A stretch of DNA of 33,404 bases, from assembly GCA_036897485.1 (NCBI GenBank), contig JAYMTF010000575.1, forward strand, positions 1 to 33,404, read 5' to 3'. Origin of the DNA: Pelargonium nanum. Lineage: Eukaryota > Streptophyta > Magnoliopsida > Geraniales > Geraniaceae. The notes beneath the pieces were generated by a model that saw only the letters and a program-made list of their open reading frames with translations, had not been told where the DNA came from and ran no database searches. The translations under genes were made by a program, and so were the position numbers. This document shows, piece after piece, positions 1 through 10,000 of this stretch (positions are counted from its first letter, which is position 1; each line of letters starts with the position of its first letter).

Positions 1-257
1 AATCTCGGCGACCTGCCGTCTCCAGCCATCGCTGCGGCTCGTCGGATTTGTGCCGTGACTCAGATCTGGTAGGACGAACACGGTGAGCTTCCGGCGGCTC
101 CTCTTCTCTCGTGCCTCGCCTCGCCTCGCCATCGTCGATTCCTCTTCTCACCTGGAGCTGGGCCAAATCTGTTGCAGTCGCGGACGAGTACGGTGAGCTT
201 CCGGTGGCTCCTCTTCTCTCCTGCCTCGCCTCGCCATCGCCGGCTCATCTTCTCACG
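1..257. repeat. GC-rich fragment with an internal direct duplication
   Basis: A GC-rich, CT-rich block unlike the AT-rich DNA that follows. About 80 bases starting near 72 recur starting near 182. Both copies share the core cggtgagcttccgg, then ctcctcttctctc, then repeated gcctcgcc and catcg. The first copy has one extra cctcg unit. No convincing protein was found in either strand; the short open frames here look like by-products of base composition. It may be a transposon end or a captured gene fragment cut by the window edge. Origin not recognised. Confidence 0.55.
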
Positions 258-780
258 GAGAATGCTCAAGGTTGAAGAAGAGGATAGGGTGGGAATTTTG
301 TCATTTGTTAATGGGCAAAATTGTAATTTTGGGGCCCATTTTGATGATTTGGCACCCATTGTGATGAGTTGGCACCCACGTCATCGCCACATATGAAATA
401 ATAACAATAAAAAAGTAATAAAAAATCCAAGTCATCGCATTTGACGGATTCCGTCAACCTACTTGACGGAACGTCCTTCCGTCAAACGATTTGCTCGAAC
501 TTTGGATTAAAATCAATCACTTTGCTGAACTTTGGACTAAGCCTAAACACTTGATAGTACAAGGACTAAATCTCAACGTTTTGAATAGTACAGGGAGTAA
601 TCCTAACCTTATTCCTTATGAAATTGAGGGTCTTTGTCCCTGTATGTTTTGTGTTTGTCTCAAATATAACAAAATAAGACCGTTTGGACGTGCATGGCTC
701 ATGAACTTAAAATCAAAATAATGCAAAAATAACTAATAATATGGCATTAATATTAATATTATTTAACTAAAATCGAGATA
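258..780. other. Gene-free AT-rich DNA with transposon-like phrases
   Basis: No gene is supported. Around 440-485 there are two short imperfect palindromes built on tgacgga/tccgtca. From 495 to 605 runs text such as gaactttggattaaa and tagtacaaggactaaatc, with repeated gaactttgga and tagtacaggg/tagtacaagg motifs. Such phrases are, in my experience, common in dispersed plant repeats. A 76-aa frame across 491-721 has no recognisable domain and is probably chance. The family is not identified. Confidence 0.35.
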
Positions 781-1640
781 TATAGAAAAGTGTAAATAGT
801 GTTGGTGATGTGCCCTTGTCATACGACCCACCGTACAGCACTTATATCTAAACCTACCACCCACCAATACATAACCACTTATTTTTATATTTCATATTTT
901 CAAAATGATAAAATTCAAGTGTAGTGATATTATATATCAACAGTTTACAAACGACTGTCACGTTGACGTGTAAAATAAAATATATTAAAGTAAACGAAAT
1001 AAGGATAACAATTCATCATAATTTCGCTAAAATTGTGATAAGGATCACTCGAACGTGAGCCAACACGATTTCACTATGTTATAGGCATTGTGCGACGACT
1101 ATAGCATAGCCTTAGACTTTTAGCTCTTTAAAAATCCGTAATTCTGTTTGATGTGTAGATTCTTTGTATTTGAAACTTTTATAATTTGTTTCAAACACTA
1201 CGAAGACGATGAACGAGAGGATATCAACAGTCTCACATTTCTTGCCAAATATGTTATAGATAATTTAGAGATAGATATTCATCGCTAAGTAATTTTCAAT
1301 TTCTTTGAGTGTAAAAAAAAATTATTCTTTTTATTGTTGTGTTTCATGCGCATGTGAATCGAACAATAGTTGATCACATTGTTATACCGTTGCAACTAAT
1401 TAATCAATAACTTAAACAACTGTTATGCTTTCAACATTTGCAAATTAGTTCACTCAAATTAACATATTATGTCAAAAAAAATAATACACTATTAATTACT
1501 AATAAAAAATAGTATTATCTTTGAAAAACGTTGAGAGACACAAGACAAAACCAAATAATTATTTTAATTAACACAAATGTTTATTTAATTTAAAAACTAA
1601 TATTATATTAGACAATGAGGTTAATCAAAGGGAATATATT
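781..1640. other. AT-rich intergenic DNA, mostly featureless
   Basis: No gene or strong signal is seen. The only structured part is a possible decayed tRNA-derived SINE near 1290-1410, listed separately. Confidence 0.5.
1290..1410 (-). mobile_element. Possible decayed tRNA-derived SINE
   Basis: On the minus strand a pol III A-box-like string (TAGTTGCAACGG, around 1386-1398) is followed about 25-30 bases later by a B-box-like string (TGTTCGATTCACA, around 1352-1364). Order and spacing fit a tRNA-derived SINE head. No target-site duplication or clean poly(A) tail was found, so the ends are guesses. Confidence 0.35.
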
Positions 1641-1962
1641 GACTAGCACAGTGAACATATCCTATTTTTCGATCTCTGACAAAACCAATATAATCTTTTT
1701 TGTCTTATACGATAATTAACATTGTTTTCACGCAAAACAAAACCATAATTTCCAATTATTCCTCTAAATTAGGTGTTAATTAATCTTTAAAAAAAAACTA
1801 GCTTGTATTGGCATTACTAGCACAAGAGCTTCACGTGACCAAAACCAATATAAACTTCTTTTTTTTTGTCCGTTACGGTAATAAACCATTTTTTCAGATA
1901 AAACAGAACCATAGATTCCAATAATTACTACAAATATGTGTTTAGTAATTAATTAGTAAAAT
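1641..1962. repeat. Diverged direct duplication, period about 160 bp
   Basis: The phrase aaaaccaata occurs at 1681 and again at 1841, exactly 160 bases apart. The surrounding text aligns in the same order: tagcaca, the aaaaccaatata core, a T-rich run with tttgtc, then aaaaccata/agaaccata, ttccaat and an attaatt-rich end. The copies have many substitutions and small indels, so the duplication is old. No coding potential. Confidence 0.6.
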
Positions 1963-2040
1963 AAATAATAAATTGTCTTGACATGACATGAACAATTAAT
2001 ATTTAAATTTAGGTATTGGGAAGCATAAACAAATATTTCG

Positions 2041-2200
2041 CAGGTTCGATACTTTCAAACACGATCCGCTAAAGTCGAGTTACGTCAGCCGCCGAAAACG
2101 TCACCGTTTAGTCGCTGTCTGAATTTCGATCTCTCATCTCATCAGTCACCTACCCATCCACTCCACAGTTGCAGTAGTTGATTTGATTTGGAATTTTCTT
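2041..2200 (+). promoter_or_regulatory. Isolated promoter-like block without a gene
   Basis: This is a short, less AT-rich stretch inside AT-rich DNA. It contains tacgtcagccgcc (ACGT core at 2082-2087 and a GCC-box-type AGCCGCC at 2087-2093), a second acgtcacc, then a pyrimidine-rich stretch (ctctcatctcatcagtcacc) resembling a plant 5' leader. No open frame follows. It could be a relic of a lost gene, a noncoding transcript start, or chance. Confidence 0.25.
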
Positions 2201-2235
2201 TATTTAAATTATTTGATAACTCGGGTTTTTGAATT

Positions 2236-2400
2236 TAATTTTTTATAAGCAACGGGGCATTATAATCGAAGTAACAATGTTTCTCACTCTTTTTGGGAGC
2301 GTCACCCTAAATTCCACCTCATACTGTCGACAATGAGGCTCGAACTTGAGACCTCATAAAGAATCCAAAGTGGTATTAACCACTTGGCCCGACATGTATT
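2236..2400 (-). mobile_element. tRNA-derived SINE, minus strand, with target-site duplication
   Basis: Read on the minus strand, the head has an A box (GGGCCAAGTGGTTAA, around 2376-2390) and then a B box (AAGTTCGAGCC, around 2337-2347), the order and spacing of a tRNA-derived SINE. The other end is A-rich (TTATAAAAAATTAAA on the minus strand). The element is flanked by near-identical 12-mers, ggtttttgaatt at 2224-2235 and ggtttttaagtt at 2401-2412 (10 of 12 match), which fit a target-site duplication. Length is about 165 bp. The family is not identified. Confidence 0.7.
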
Positions 2401-2739
2401 GGTTTTTAAGTTTGAGTTGATTATTTTGTTTATACTTTGAACTTGACATACAAGTGATGCGGTTTTAGGTTGGATTTCAACTGTTATGCTTAAAACGTGC
2501 GTATTTGGCTAATTCAGATATGTCAATCCAAATATAAGTTGAATTTGAGATGATTCAGGTGAGAATTTCCAACATATACCAAATTTGATATAGTTGCAGT
2601 CCATTCAAGTTTTATGTGCATGATGTGCGGGTTATTCTATTCCAATATGCATAGAAATATTTTTATACGTGCATAATGAGTTGGGTTTACCCACAAGGTC
2701 ACATCATTTTAGTTGTTTATTTATTAATTTGTTAGTAGG

Positions 2740-3430
2740 TTCTCAAAATGATCCTTAGTTGACTATTGAAGTTGACGTCTTATTTGTTTTTTAATCGTTA
2801 ACCGGAAGATTGGCCAATAATGAGTTTGATTTCACTATTGTGTTTAACATCTCATTCTTTGCATTCAATAACAAGTGTTATGTTTCTCTAACATCTCAAA
2901 TAAATATTATTATTTTACTATTTAGCAAGTTAGTTTTGACCATCAATGCTAACTTCTTTTTTGTTCTTCTGTTTTTTAACTGATAAACCGACCCATAATC
3001 AGTTTTAGTTGACTATCAATATGAACATATTATTTGTTTTCATATATATATTAAGTGATGGATTGACCCGTAATAAGTTTTAATTGACCATAAAGTTTAA
3101 CCTCGTATTTATTTTTGTTAACCGTTATGTTGACACATTATAATCTTGAGCTGGCCACAAAGATTAAGTATCTTTTTTAAATTTTCTTAAATGATGGGTT
3201 GACTCATAATGAGTTTGAGTTGACTGTTGAACCTAACATCTTACTTGTTTTTAAAATTGATGGAATGCCGATAACGAGATGAAGTTAGACCTCAATCTCA
3301 ACATCTTATCTATTTTTGTAACTGACGGGTAACTCATAATAAACACTGTTACTCTTCAACATTAATATTATTTTGAACCAATAGTTCGACACATAACAAG
3401 CATGACTTAACCTTTTGAAACATCTATGAT
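2740..3430. repeat. Degenerate minisatellite, unit about 67 bp, about ten copies
   Basis: A recurring phrase of the form (t)tgac-c-cataat-agttt-agttgacc, then aa(t)-taacatctta-ttgttttt, then aactgatggg, runs through this stretch. The cataat-type anchor lies near 2815, 2992, 3068, 3136, 3205, 3271, 3335 and 3393. Spacing is 58-76 bases, apart from one gap of about 177 that contains a more diverged unit near 2930. The copies differ a lot, so the array is old. No open frame persists through it. Confidence 0.7.
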
Positions 3431-4103
3431 ATGACATGGATTTAATATAAACTTATGAGTCAGACTCCTCAATAAGCTTGAGTTAGTGCCTCTATAGTTG
3501 AAATTCGTAGGAGATGTCATGTCACTAGCTATGAGCCACTCAGTTCATAGATCAATCCGCAAGAAAGAAAATGACACTATCAAACTGAGTCACAATGACT
3601 AAAACATTATAAATAATCAACTGAACGCAATGTTTTTTTTTCTAAACCAACCTTAATAATCAAACCGAAAGTACTGCAATCCTCATCCGCTTGACGAATA
3701 CAAACAACTAACAACTGATTTTTACATTCTAGCCTCATATACTTCATTAAATTTTATAACATGTTTAATGTTTGATAATTGACACCACATGGCATGAGCC
3801 ACTGTATTCCCATTCTCAGACGACACTAACGTGAGCCGGTGGTAAGGAAACGGAAAAAAAATTAGTTATCGGGAAATGGAATGTGAAGGCGACACCTGAT
3901 TGGCCGGAGCTTTTGCTTGACGGCGATTGGTAACGGCGGGTGGGCCCACCACCGTTCTGACTAACCTGAGCCTGATGTTAATTTCACCCCTTCACCTCGC
4001 ATTTATATCGTTTATGTTTCGAAAATTGAGTCGGATTTGCCCCTATTTGTCCCATTATTTACTGTTTGAGATTTTTGCTATTGAAAGCTATTAGTATTAA
4101 CTA
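3431..4103. other. Intergenic DNA with a GC-rich palindromic block near 3825-3990
   Basis: No gene is seen. Within 3825-3990 the base composition rises. There is a perfect 12-bp palindrome, ggtgggcccacc, at 3939-3950, inside a longer imperfect one (acggcgggtggg / cccaccaccgt). A TATA-like catttatatcg follows near 3998. No coding frame or known element was recognised. Confidence 0.35.
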
Positions 4104-4360
4104 CTCTCTCCATCCTAAAACGAGTGTATTGTTTCCATTTTTTGATTAAGGATTATCAGATAATTTAATGTGCTTCCAATATTACCCTCACTTTTCCTCA
4201 TACACCTCATGTGCAGTTCAGATTAGGTTTTCCTCTAGTGCATAAGTGATAAAGGTAATATGAGAAAAATAATAATATAATAACCTAAAATAGAAACACG
4301 ACACTCATTTTGAGACAAAAAATTTAGACAAATAGGACACTCATTTTGAGACGGAAGGAG
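4104..4360. mobile_element. Stowaway-type MITE (Tc1/mariner superfamily)
   Basis: The element is flanked by TA on both sides (4102-4103 and 4361-4362). Its left end is CTCTCTCCATCCTAAAACGA and the complement of its right end is CTCCTTCCGTCTCAAAATGA, both close to the Stowaway terminal consensus CTCCCTCCGT. The termini match at 18 of 24 positions and all six differences are transitions. Near the right end the 16-mer acactcattttgagac occurs twice (4301-4316 and 4337-4352), a subterminal repeat. It is about 257 bp, AT-rich, with no transposase, so it is non-autonomous. Confidence 0.88.
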
Positions 4361-4684
4361 TATGAGTTTTTGTTTTTATCCCATTGATTATTGAATTTGA
4401 TTGCAAAAATCTTTAAATTTGATTATAATTACTATCTATTTCTAGAACAAAATTAAAGTTAGGCACCTCTTCAAATTTAAATACCATATTCATATAAGAA
4501 AAGAGATTGTGGACTCTTTAAAAAAACAATATGATATCAATTTGAAATAAATAAATTTAAGTACAAATCAAAAAACAAAATAAATAATTATAAGTTAGTG
4601 ACTCAAACTGAATTTTGGTTGTTGAATGGAATTGTAGAGCAGACAGTTTGGACCCGAATCCATGAGTGCTCGAAACCTGATACT

Positions 4685-4909
4685 TTTTTTTGGGTCTAAA
4701 CCATTAGGTTTCTGAGCGGGCCCACAAACTCGCGGTTGGCACCGTTCTACCACACCCAAACTAATCCTCATTCGAGCCGGGTAGGACCACAAGGGCGGCA
4801 AAACTCTCCCTACCAAGTTTTAACGCATCTACATTTAATGAGACTCGAACTCGAGACCTTAGGTTAAACTGGAACAACCCCTTACCAGTTGACCCACGCA
4901 CTTTGTGGT
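4685..4909 (-). mobile_element. tRNA-derived SINE, minus strand, with 13-bp target-site duplication
   Basis: Read on the minus strand: near the 5' end an A box (GTGGGTCAACTGG, around 4886-4898), then a B box (GAGTTCGAGTC, around 4842-4852), then an unrelated body, ending in an A run (CCCAAAAAAAA) at 4685-4694. Flanking 13-mers gaaacctgatact (4672-4684) and gaaacctggtact (4910-4922) differ at one base and make a clear target-site duplication. Element length is about 225 bp. A 73-aa open frame across it is not a gene. Family name not known to me. Confidence 0.85.
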
Positions 4910-4922
4910 GAAACCTGGTACT

Positions 4923-5400
4923 TTTAGTTTGATCCAATTTGACTGACTTTTGGGTCGGATAGAGTCAGACAAATACGAATGATGCTCAATTTTTACATGA
5001 TAAAGTGAAACTCGATATGTTACGCATCCCGAATCTCAAACAGTAACTCGAATTCCTTTCGAATCGGGTTCGGGTTTATCACCCCGAACATGAACAAACC
5101 AGATTCGCACCCAAAATCGCCACCTATAAATGGAAGATAAATTAATGAAAGAATGTTAGGGCAAAAAATAAATGAATATTGCTTTAATTACTAGTATCTA
5201 GTTATGAAAGTCAAATCTGTAAATTTATCCATAACTAGGGGCATTATCGTCAAACTAAATCTCGACGGCATTGCCCGGTAAAAAACCTGTCTGTCCGTTC
5301 TTGTAAAAAAAAACAATATTTTCATTTTCATCGTCGAAGTCACAAAAATTTCTGTGACAATGTCACTGTATTTGGAAACAACCCAGAAATCGATCAATTT
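4923..5400. other. Intergenic DNA upstream of the kinase gene
   Basis: No gene is seen. Around 4950-5100 there are repeated phrases built on gggtcgg, cgaatcgggttcggg and ccgaac. These resemble the subterminal sequence of decayed plant hAT-type elements, but no terminal repeats or target duplication were found. The rest lies within reach of the kinase promoter. Confidence 0.35.
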
Positions 5401-5408
5401 TCTCGCAA

Positions 5409-5417
5409 TATATATAA
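5409..5417 (+). promoter_or_regulatory. Likely TATA box of the kinase gene
   Basis: A TATATAAA string lies just upstream of a strongly pyrimidine-rich stretch (repeated cttcttcttc from about 5460, then ctctcgctttcactctctg), the usual look of a plant 5' leader. Transcription would then start near 5440. The distance to the start codon (about 1.57 kb) requires introns in the leader or a different start site. Confidence 0.45.
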
Positions 5418-5439
5418 ACATATATATGTAGATCATTTT

Positions 5440-7008
5440 CACTATCATCATCTGAGAGCTCTTCTTCTTCTTCTTCATATTTTCCTATATACGAAATAGC
5501 GTAAGAAATCGGGATTTTCGCCAACAAATCTGCGTTCTTCTCTCGCTTTCACTCTCTGTTTCTCTCTCCTTTGGCCAAAATATCCGTACCCATTTGGCGT
5601 ATTGGTGCTGGGTTGATGTGAAAGAACAGAGCCACAACAAGGAGAAGAAGCTAAAAAGAGTCGCAATCGTGATCACTTGTAAGCTGTCTGTTTCCATTCG
5701 TAGTAGCAGCTGCAAAAGTTTCTGCCCATTTTCCTATTTCTTCTTCGATTTGGGGTTGGTTTTTATTATTTTTTGTTTTTGTTACTTTATGGTGTGTGGT
5801 TGCAGAGGAAGAGAAAATTTGTTGTTGAGTTCATCGATTTCACGTGATTCGAGTCAAGCTCCGATTTGCATTTCAGCATTTTGTTGGGTTTTGTACTGAG
5901 AAAAATACCCATCTGGGGTTTGGTTTTGGAGCTCTGTAGTGTTTGGTTTCCGGGAAAAAGAAGTTGAGGTTTGGATCTCGAGCCCTTGTGTTTTTTTGTC
6001 TGTATTTTCAGAGATTTGATAGGAGTTGACTCAGAGTAGGTCTAGAGTCTGTGTGAGGCTCTACTGGTAAAGTGAAACGATTATGGCATTTTCCATTTTG
6101 GTTTCTTCTTCTGGGTCCCTAGTTGTGTTCAATAATTTTCTTTCATTTTCTTGGCAACCAAACAGAGTGTTTACTGTTTTACTAACTGTTTGTTTTATGC
6201 TATGATCAGGTTTTGAGTTGATTTTGAGCTCTGTGGGGAAGGTCAAGTGTTGCAGATGCAGAGATGATGCAAAATGAAATGAGTCTCACCAATCACTCAC
6301 ATGTATGTGCTAAGAAAAAAAGCTATGAACCCTTTTGCTTCTTTTGTATTACAAGTGATTTGATGCTATTTGTTTGGGCATATACAAGTTGTGGAATCTT
6401 TTGTCTGCATTTTAGTTGGATCCAAATCACTTATCTGTTCTAAACTAGGCCATATGAAGAGGGGGCTCAAAAGCAATGATAGCTTGTGAGTTTTGATATA
6501 GACATTGAGGTGGTGGTGTCTACTTTACTGGGTTTTTGTCCCTTTGCAAATTTGTATTTCATGCCCAACTGTATTGAGATACTTTTTTGCATAGGCCCAT
6601 CTAGAGGCTAATTCCAAAAAAAATATGAAAAATGACTTAATTTCTTGCTTTTAGGGCCAAAAGGGTGCATACATCTTCAAATTTTTGTTACCGTTTTGGG
6701 AATATTCATGGCACTGAATGAGTGAGAGGAACAAGGGAAGGAGAAGGGTAGGAAGAAGGTTTTTCAGGTTTTTTGAGTGGTTTTGTGAATAAAGTGAAAA
6801 GGGTCTTGTCACAGAAGTTTCTGCAGTGCCATAGTATGTCGGGTGGGGGGGCATGTATTGTAGAATCTAATCAGGTGGGGCAGAGTAATAATTCAATTGT
6901 TATTGTTGTGGCTCTTCTTATAGGATTGTTTTTCATGCCTTCATAATGAGATGGGTATGATGGCATTTAAGTGAATCTGTTGAACAAGGAGATTTGGTCG
7001 TGTCTGTG
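5440..7008 (+). other. Probable 5' leader of the kinase gene, with candidate leader introns
   Basis: This stretch carries no convincing coding exon but is T/GT-rich and transcribed-looking. Candidate introns, judged only by splice consensus, are about 5680-5804 (tt/gtaagc to gttgcag/agg), about 6069-6210 (actg/gtaaag to tgatcag/gtt) and about 6303-6924 (acat/gtatgt to cttatag/gatt). If unspliced, the leader would carry many upstream AUGs, so splicing is likely. Exact leader exons cannot be fixed without transcripts. Confidence 0.4.
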
Positions 7009-10000
7009 ATGATGATGAGTCTAGAAACGGAGGGAGGGAAGCAGGAGAAGGGCTTGGATGCAGCTGAGAAAGTGGTTGTTGCAGTTAAGGCATCCAAGGA
7101 AGTTCCTAAGACGGCTCTTGTATGGGCCTTGACTCATGTTGTTCAACCCGGTGACTGCATTACTCTTCTTGTGGTTGTTCCATCACAAAGCTCCGGTATG
7201 TTTTCCTTTCCTCGTGTAGACTCTTTGATCTTTTGCTGTTCATCCTGTCAAATTTTGGATAGTTCTTGGTGCTCTGTGCTCCTTTATAAAAATTTATAAC
7301 CTACTGTGCATTTTATATTTTGACTTATTGCTTTCTTCAGTTTCCTTTCATTCTTGTAAGTGTGAGGAATCTATCCCAGTCTTTGTTCCATGTGGTTTAT
7401 GCGGTGAAAATGCGGAGAAACAACACTCAATCTACGACGCTAAAAGCCAACATTGTTGAAGTTTTATCTTCTGCAAGCCGATTTTGTCATAATGCGTTGG
7501 GTTATTATCCAGCCCTTTCAATGTACTGCAACTGTTTTCTCAACACTATTTTAACAAAAAAAATAAAATGCCACGTCGTCTGCCACATGATGCCATGTCA
7601 GATGCTGACTGACAAAAAAACAGCTACCTTGAAGGATTTGTGTTGTGATTGATGTCTAGCATGGTTAGCAGTTAGCTTGACATGCTTGAAGATGGACGGA
7701 TAGAGAGGTAGGGTGAAGAGATTCTTGCTAAAATTTAAGTAGACGAAGAGAGGTAGCGGATCTTCATGGGCAGAGGGCTGGAAAGGTTGTAGTGAGAGCA
7801 GTCTCGCAATTGCTCTGAAACAGAGCACCACACTTAGTTTTGGAGGTTGAGCTCGGAGAAGAAGGGGATGAGATATGTCATGGTAGGAAAACATAGGATC
7901 TTTGAGGTGAAGCAAAGAGATGACCTGAAGAGGAAGAATTGAGGAAGAAAAAGGTATAGAAACAAAGAGATTTTGAAGTATGGCTACGAGGATACAAAAC
8001 TCTTTTTTGAATTTGATGGATGTATAGTGGGTAGAGGCAGGTGAACACACTAGGATAAGGTGGCTGTTTCTTGAGTCAGCATTTCACATGGTGTGATGTG
8101 GATGATGAATTGATGATGTGGTACTTTTGCTGGCGTGATAGTATGCGACCATGCACAGTAGGTCACTGGGGTAACAAACAATCAAGTCTAACATAGTGGT
8201 TTAGTCATCATTTAAAGGGCTAACATGAAAAAATAGGTAAGTTTAATTGGAACTCCATGAAACTTTCTCTTTGATTTTTTCCAGATATTTTTGCTTCCTC
8301 AGCATATTCACCCTGAATCACTGTATTTTCAGCTGTATTGCTGTTGGAGGATGTAATATTATCTGCATGTAATCTTTCTGTTTTGGAAAATTTATTTGTC
8401 TTCTTGAGTATGTTCTCCAGCAGTTACATAATAATGAGAATACCTAAATTGAATATTATGTACAAAGCTCTTATATTTATAAGAATGTGTTTCTTACGGC
8501 CTGAACAATTCAATGGATTTTCTTATCCAACATTGTGGACCTGTTAGCATAGATGTTACTGATTTTGTTTTTCAATTCCATATTCTCCAGGGAGAAGATT
8601 GTGGGGCTTCCCAAGATTTGCTGGGGACTGTGCCAGTGGTCATCGGAAGTCTTATTTAGGAACAAGCTCTGAGCAGAAAAGTGATATCAATGATTCTTTC
8701 TCCCAGATGATCCTTCAGCTTCATGATGTATACGACCCAAATAAGGTAGATTTTTCTTATTTTTTTGAGGTATGTGTGCCTACTGATTGCTAAGGCTATT
8801 TTACTCATCCCAATTCTCATTTGCAGATAAATGTGAAGATTAAAATTGTTTCTGGATCACCTTGCGGATCTGTGTCTGCAGAGGCTAAAAAAGTTCAAGC
8901 TAGTTGGGTTGTATTAGACAAGTAATATTTCAATTCCTTTTCTTTCCTTTTATCTTGTTCGTGAAAGATGTATGCAACACACATGCACAAAGAAAATGAT
9001 GGAATAGTGTGGCTCTGGTTAAGCCTTTTTTGTTTGATTTCATGATTTAGAGGTTTTTTGGTACCTTTTGCAGACACCTCAAACATGAAGAAAAACGCTG
9101 CATGGAAGAGTTGCAGTGCAACATCGTGGTCATGAAGCGTTCCCAGCCAAAAGTTCTTCGCTTGAATTTGGTTGGATCATCTAAGAAGGATCCTGAAGTT
9201 GCTGATATGCTACCTTCTGAACTAGAAGCATCCAAGAAACATTCTAAAAACAAGAATGATCCTTCTGATTCCATTAGAGGGCCTGTGGTGACTCCAACTA
9301 GTAGTCCAGAGCTTGGAACTCCTTTTACGGCTACTGAAGCTGGAACTTCATCAGTGTCGAGTTCAGATCCGGGAACTTCTCCATTTTTTATCTCAGAAAT
9401 GAATGGAGAGCTGAAGAAAGATGAATCTTTAATCATTAAAGAGAATCGGGATTTGAACGAATCTAGTTCAGACTCGGACAGTGAACATTTTTCAACAGCT
9501 TCAGGAAGTTTTAGGTTCCAACCATGGATGACAGAATTTCTTAGTTCTCATCGACATTCTGGTCAGCATATCGACGAGTTCTCACAGAGGTCCAATAGTG
9601 ATCTATCTCGTGCATCCACAGCCAAAACTTTGCTAGAAAAGTTCTCAAAACTTGATCGGGAAGCTGGAATAGGAATGTCTAACTATAGGCATGAACTAGA
9701 TTTCAGCGGGAATGTCCGTGAGGCAGTTTCACTATCAAGGAATGCACCTCCTGGCCCTCCTCCATTGTGTTCAATATGCCAACACAAGGCTCCTGTCTTT
9801 GGAAAACCCCCAAGGTGGTTCAGCTACGCTGAACTGGAGCTTGCTACTGGTGGATTTTCGCAAGCTAACTTTTTGGCTGAAGGAGGGTTTGGTTCTGTTC
9901 ATAGAGGGGTACTGCCTGATGGTCAGGCAGTTGCTGTCAAGCAGCACAAACTGGCTAGTTCTCAAGGTGATCATGAGTTTTGCTCAGAAGTGGAAGTATT

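Noticed and set aside
491..721. 76-aa plus-strand frame
   Set aside because: Composed of dispersed-repeat phrases; no domain or promoter.
7598..8050. 150-aa minus-strand frame in intron 1 of the kinase gene
   Set aside because: No recognisable domain; it lies within a probable decayed inverted-repeat transposon. It is kept only as part of that element.
9047..9436. 129-aa minus-strand frame
   Set aside because: Antisense of the serine-rich linker of the kinase exon 4.
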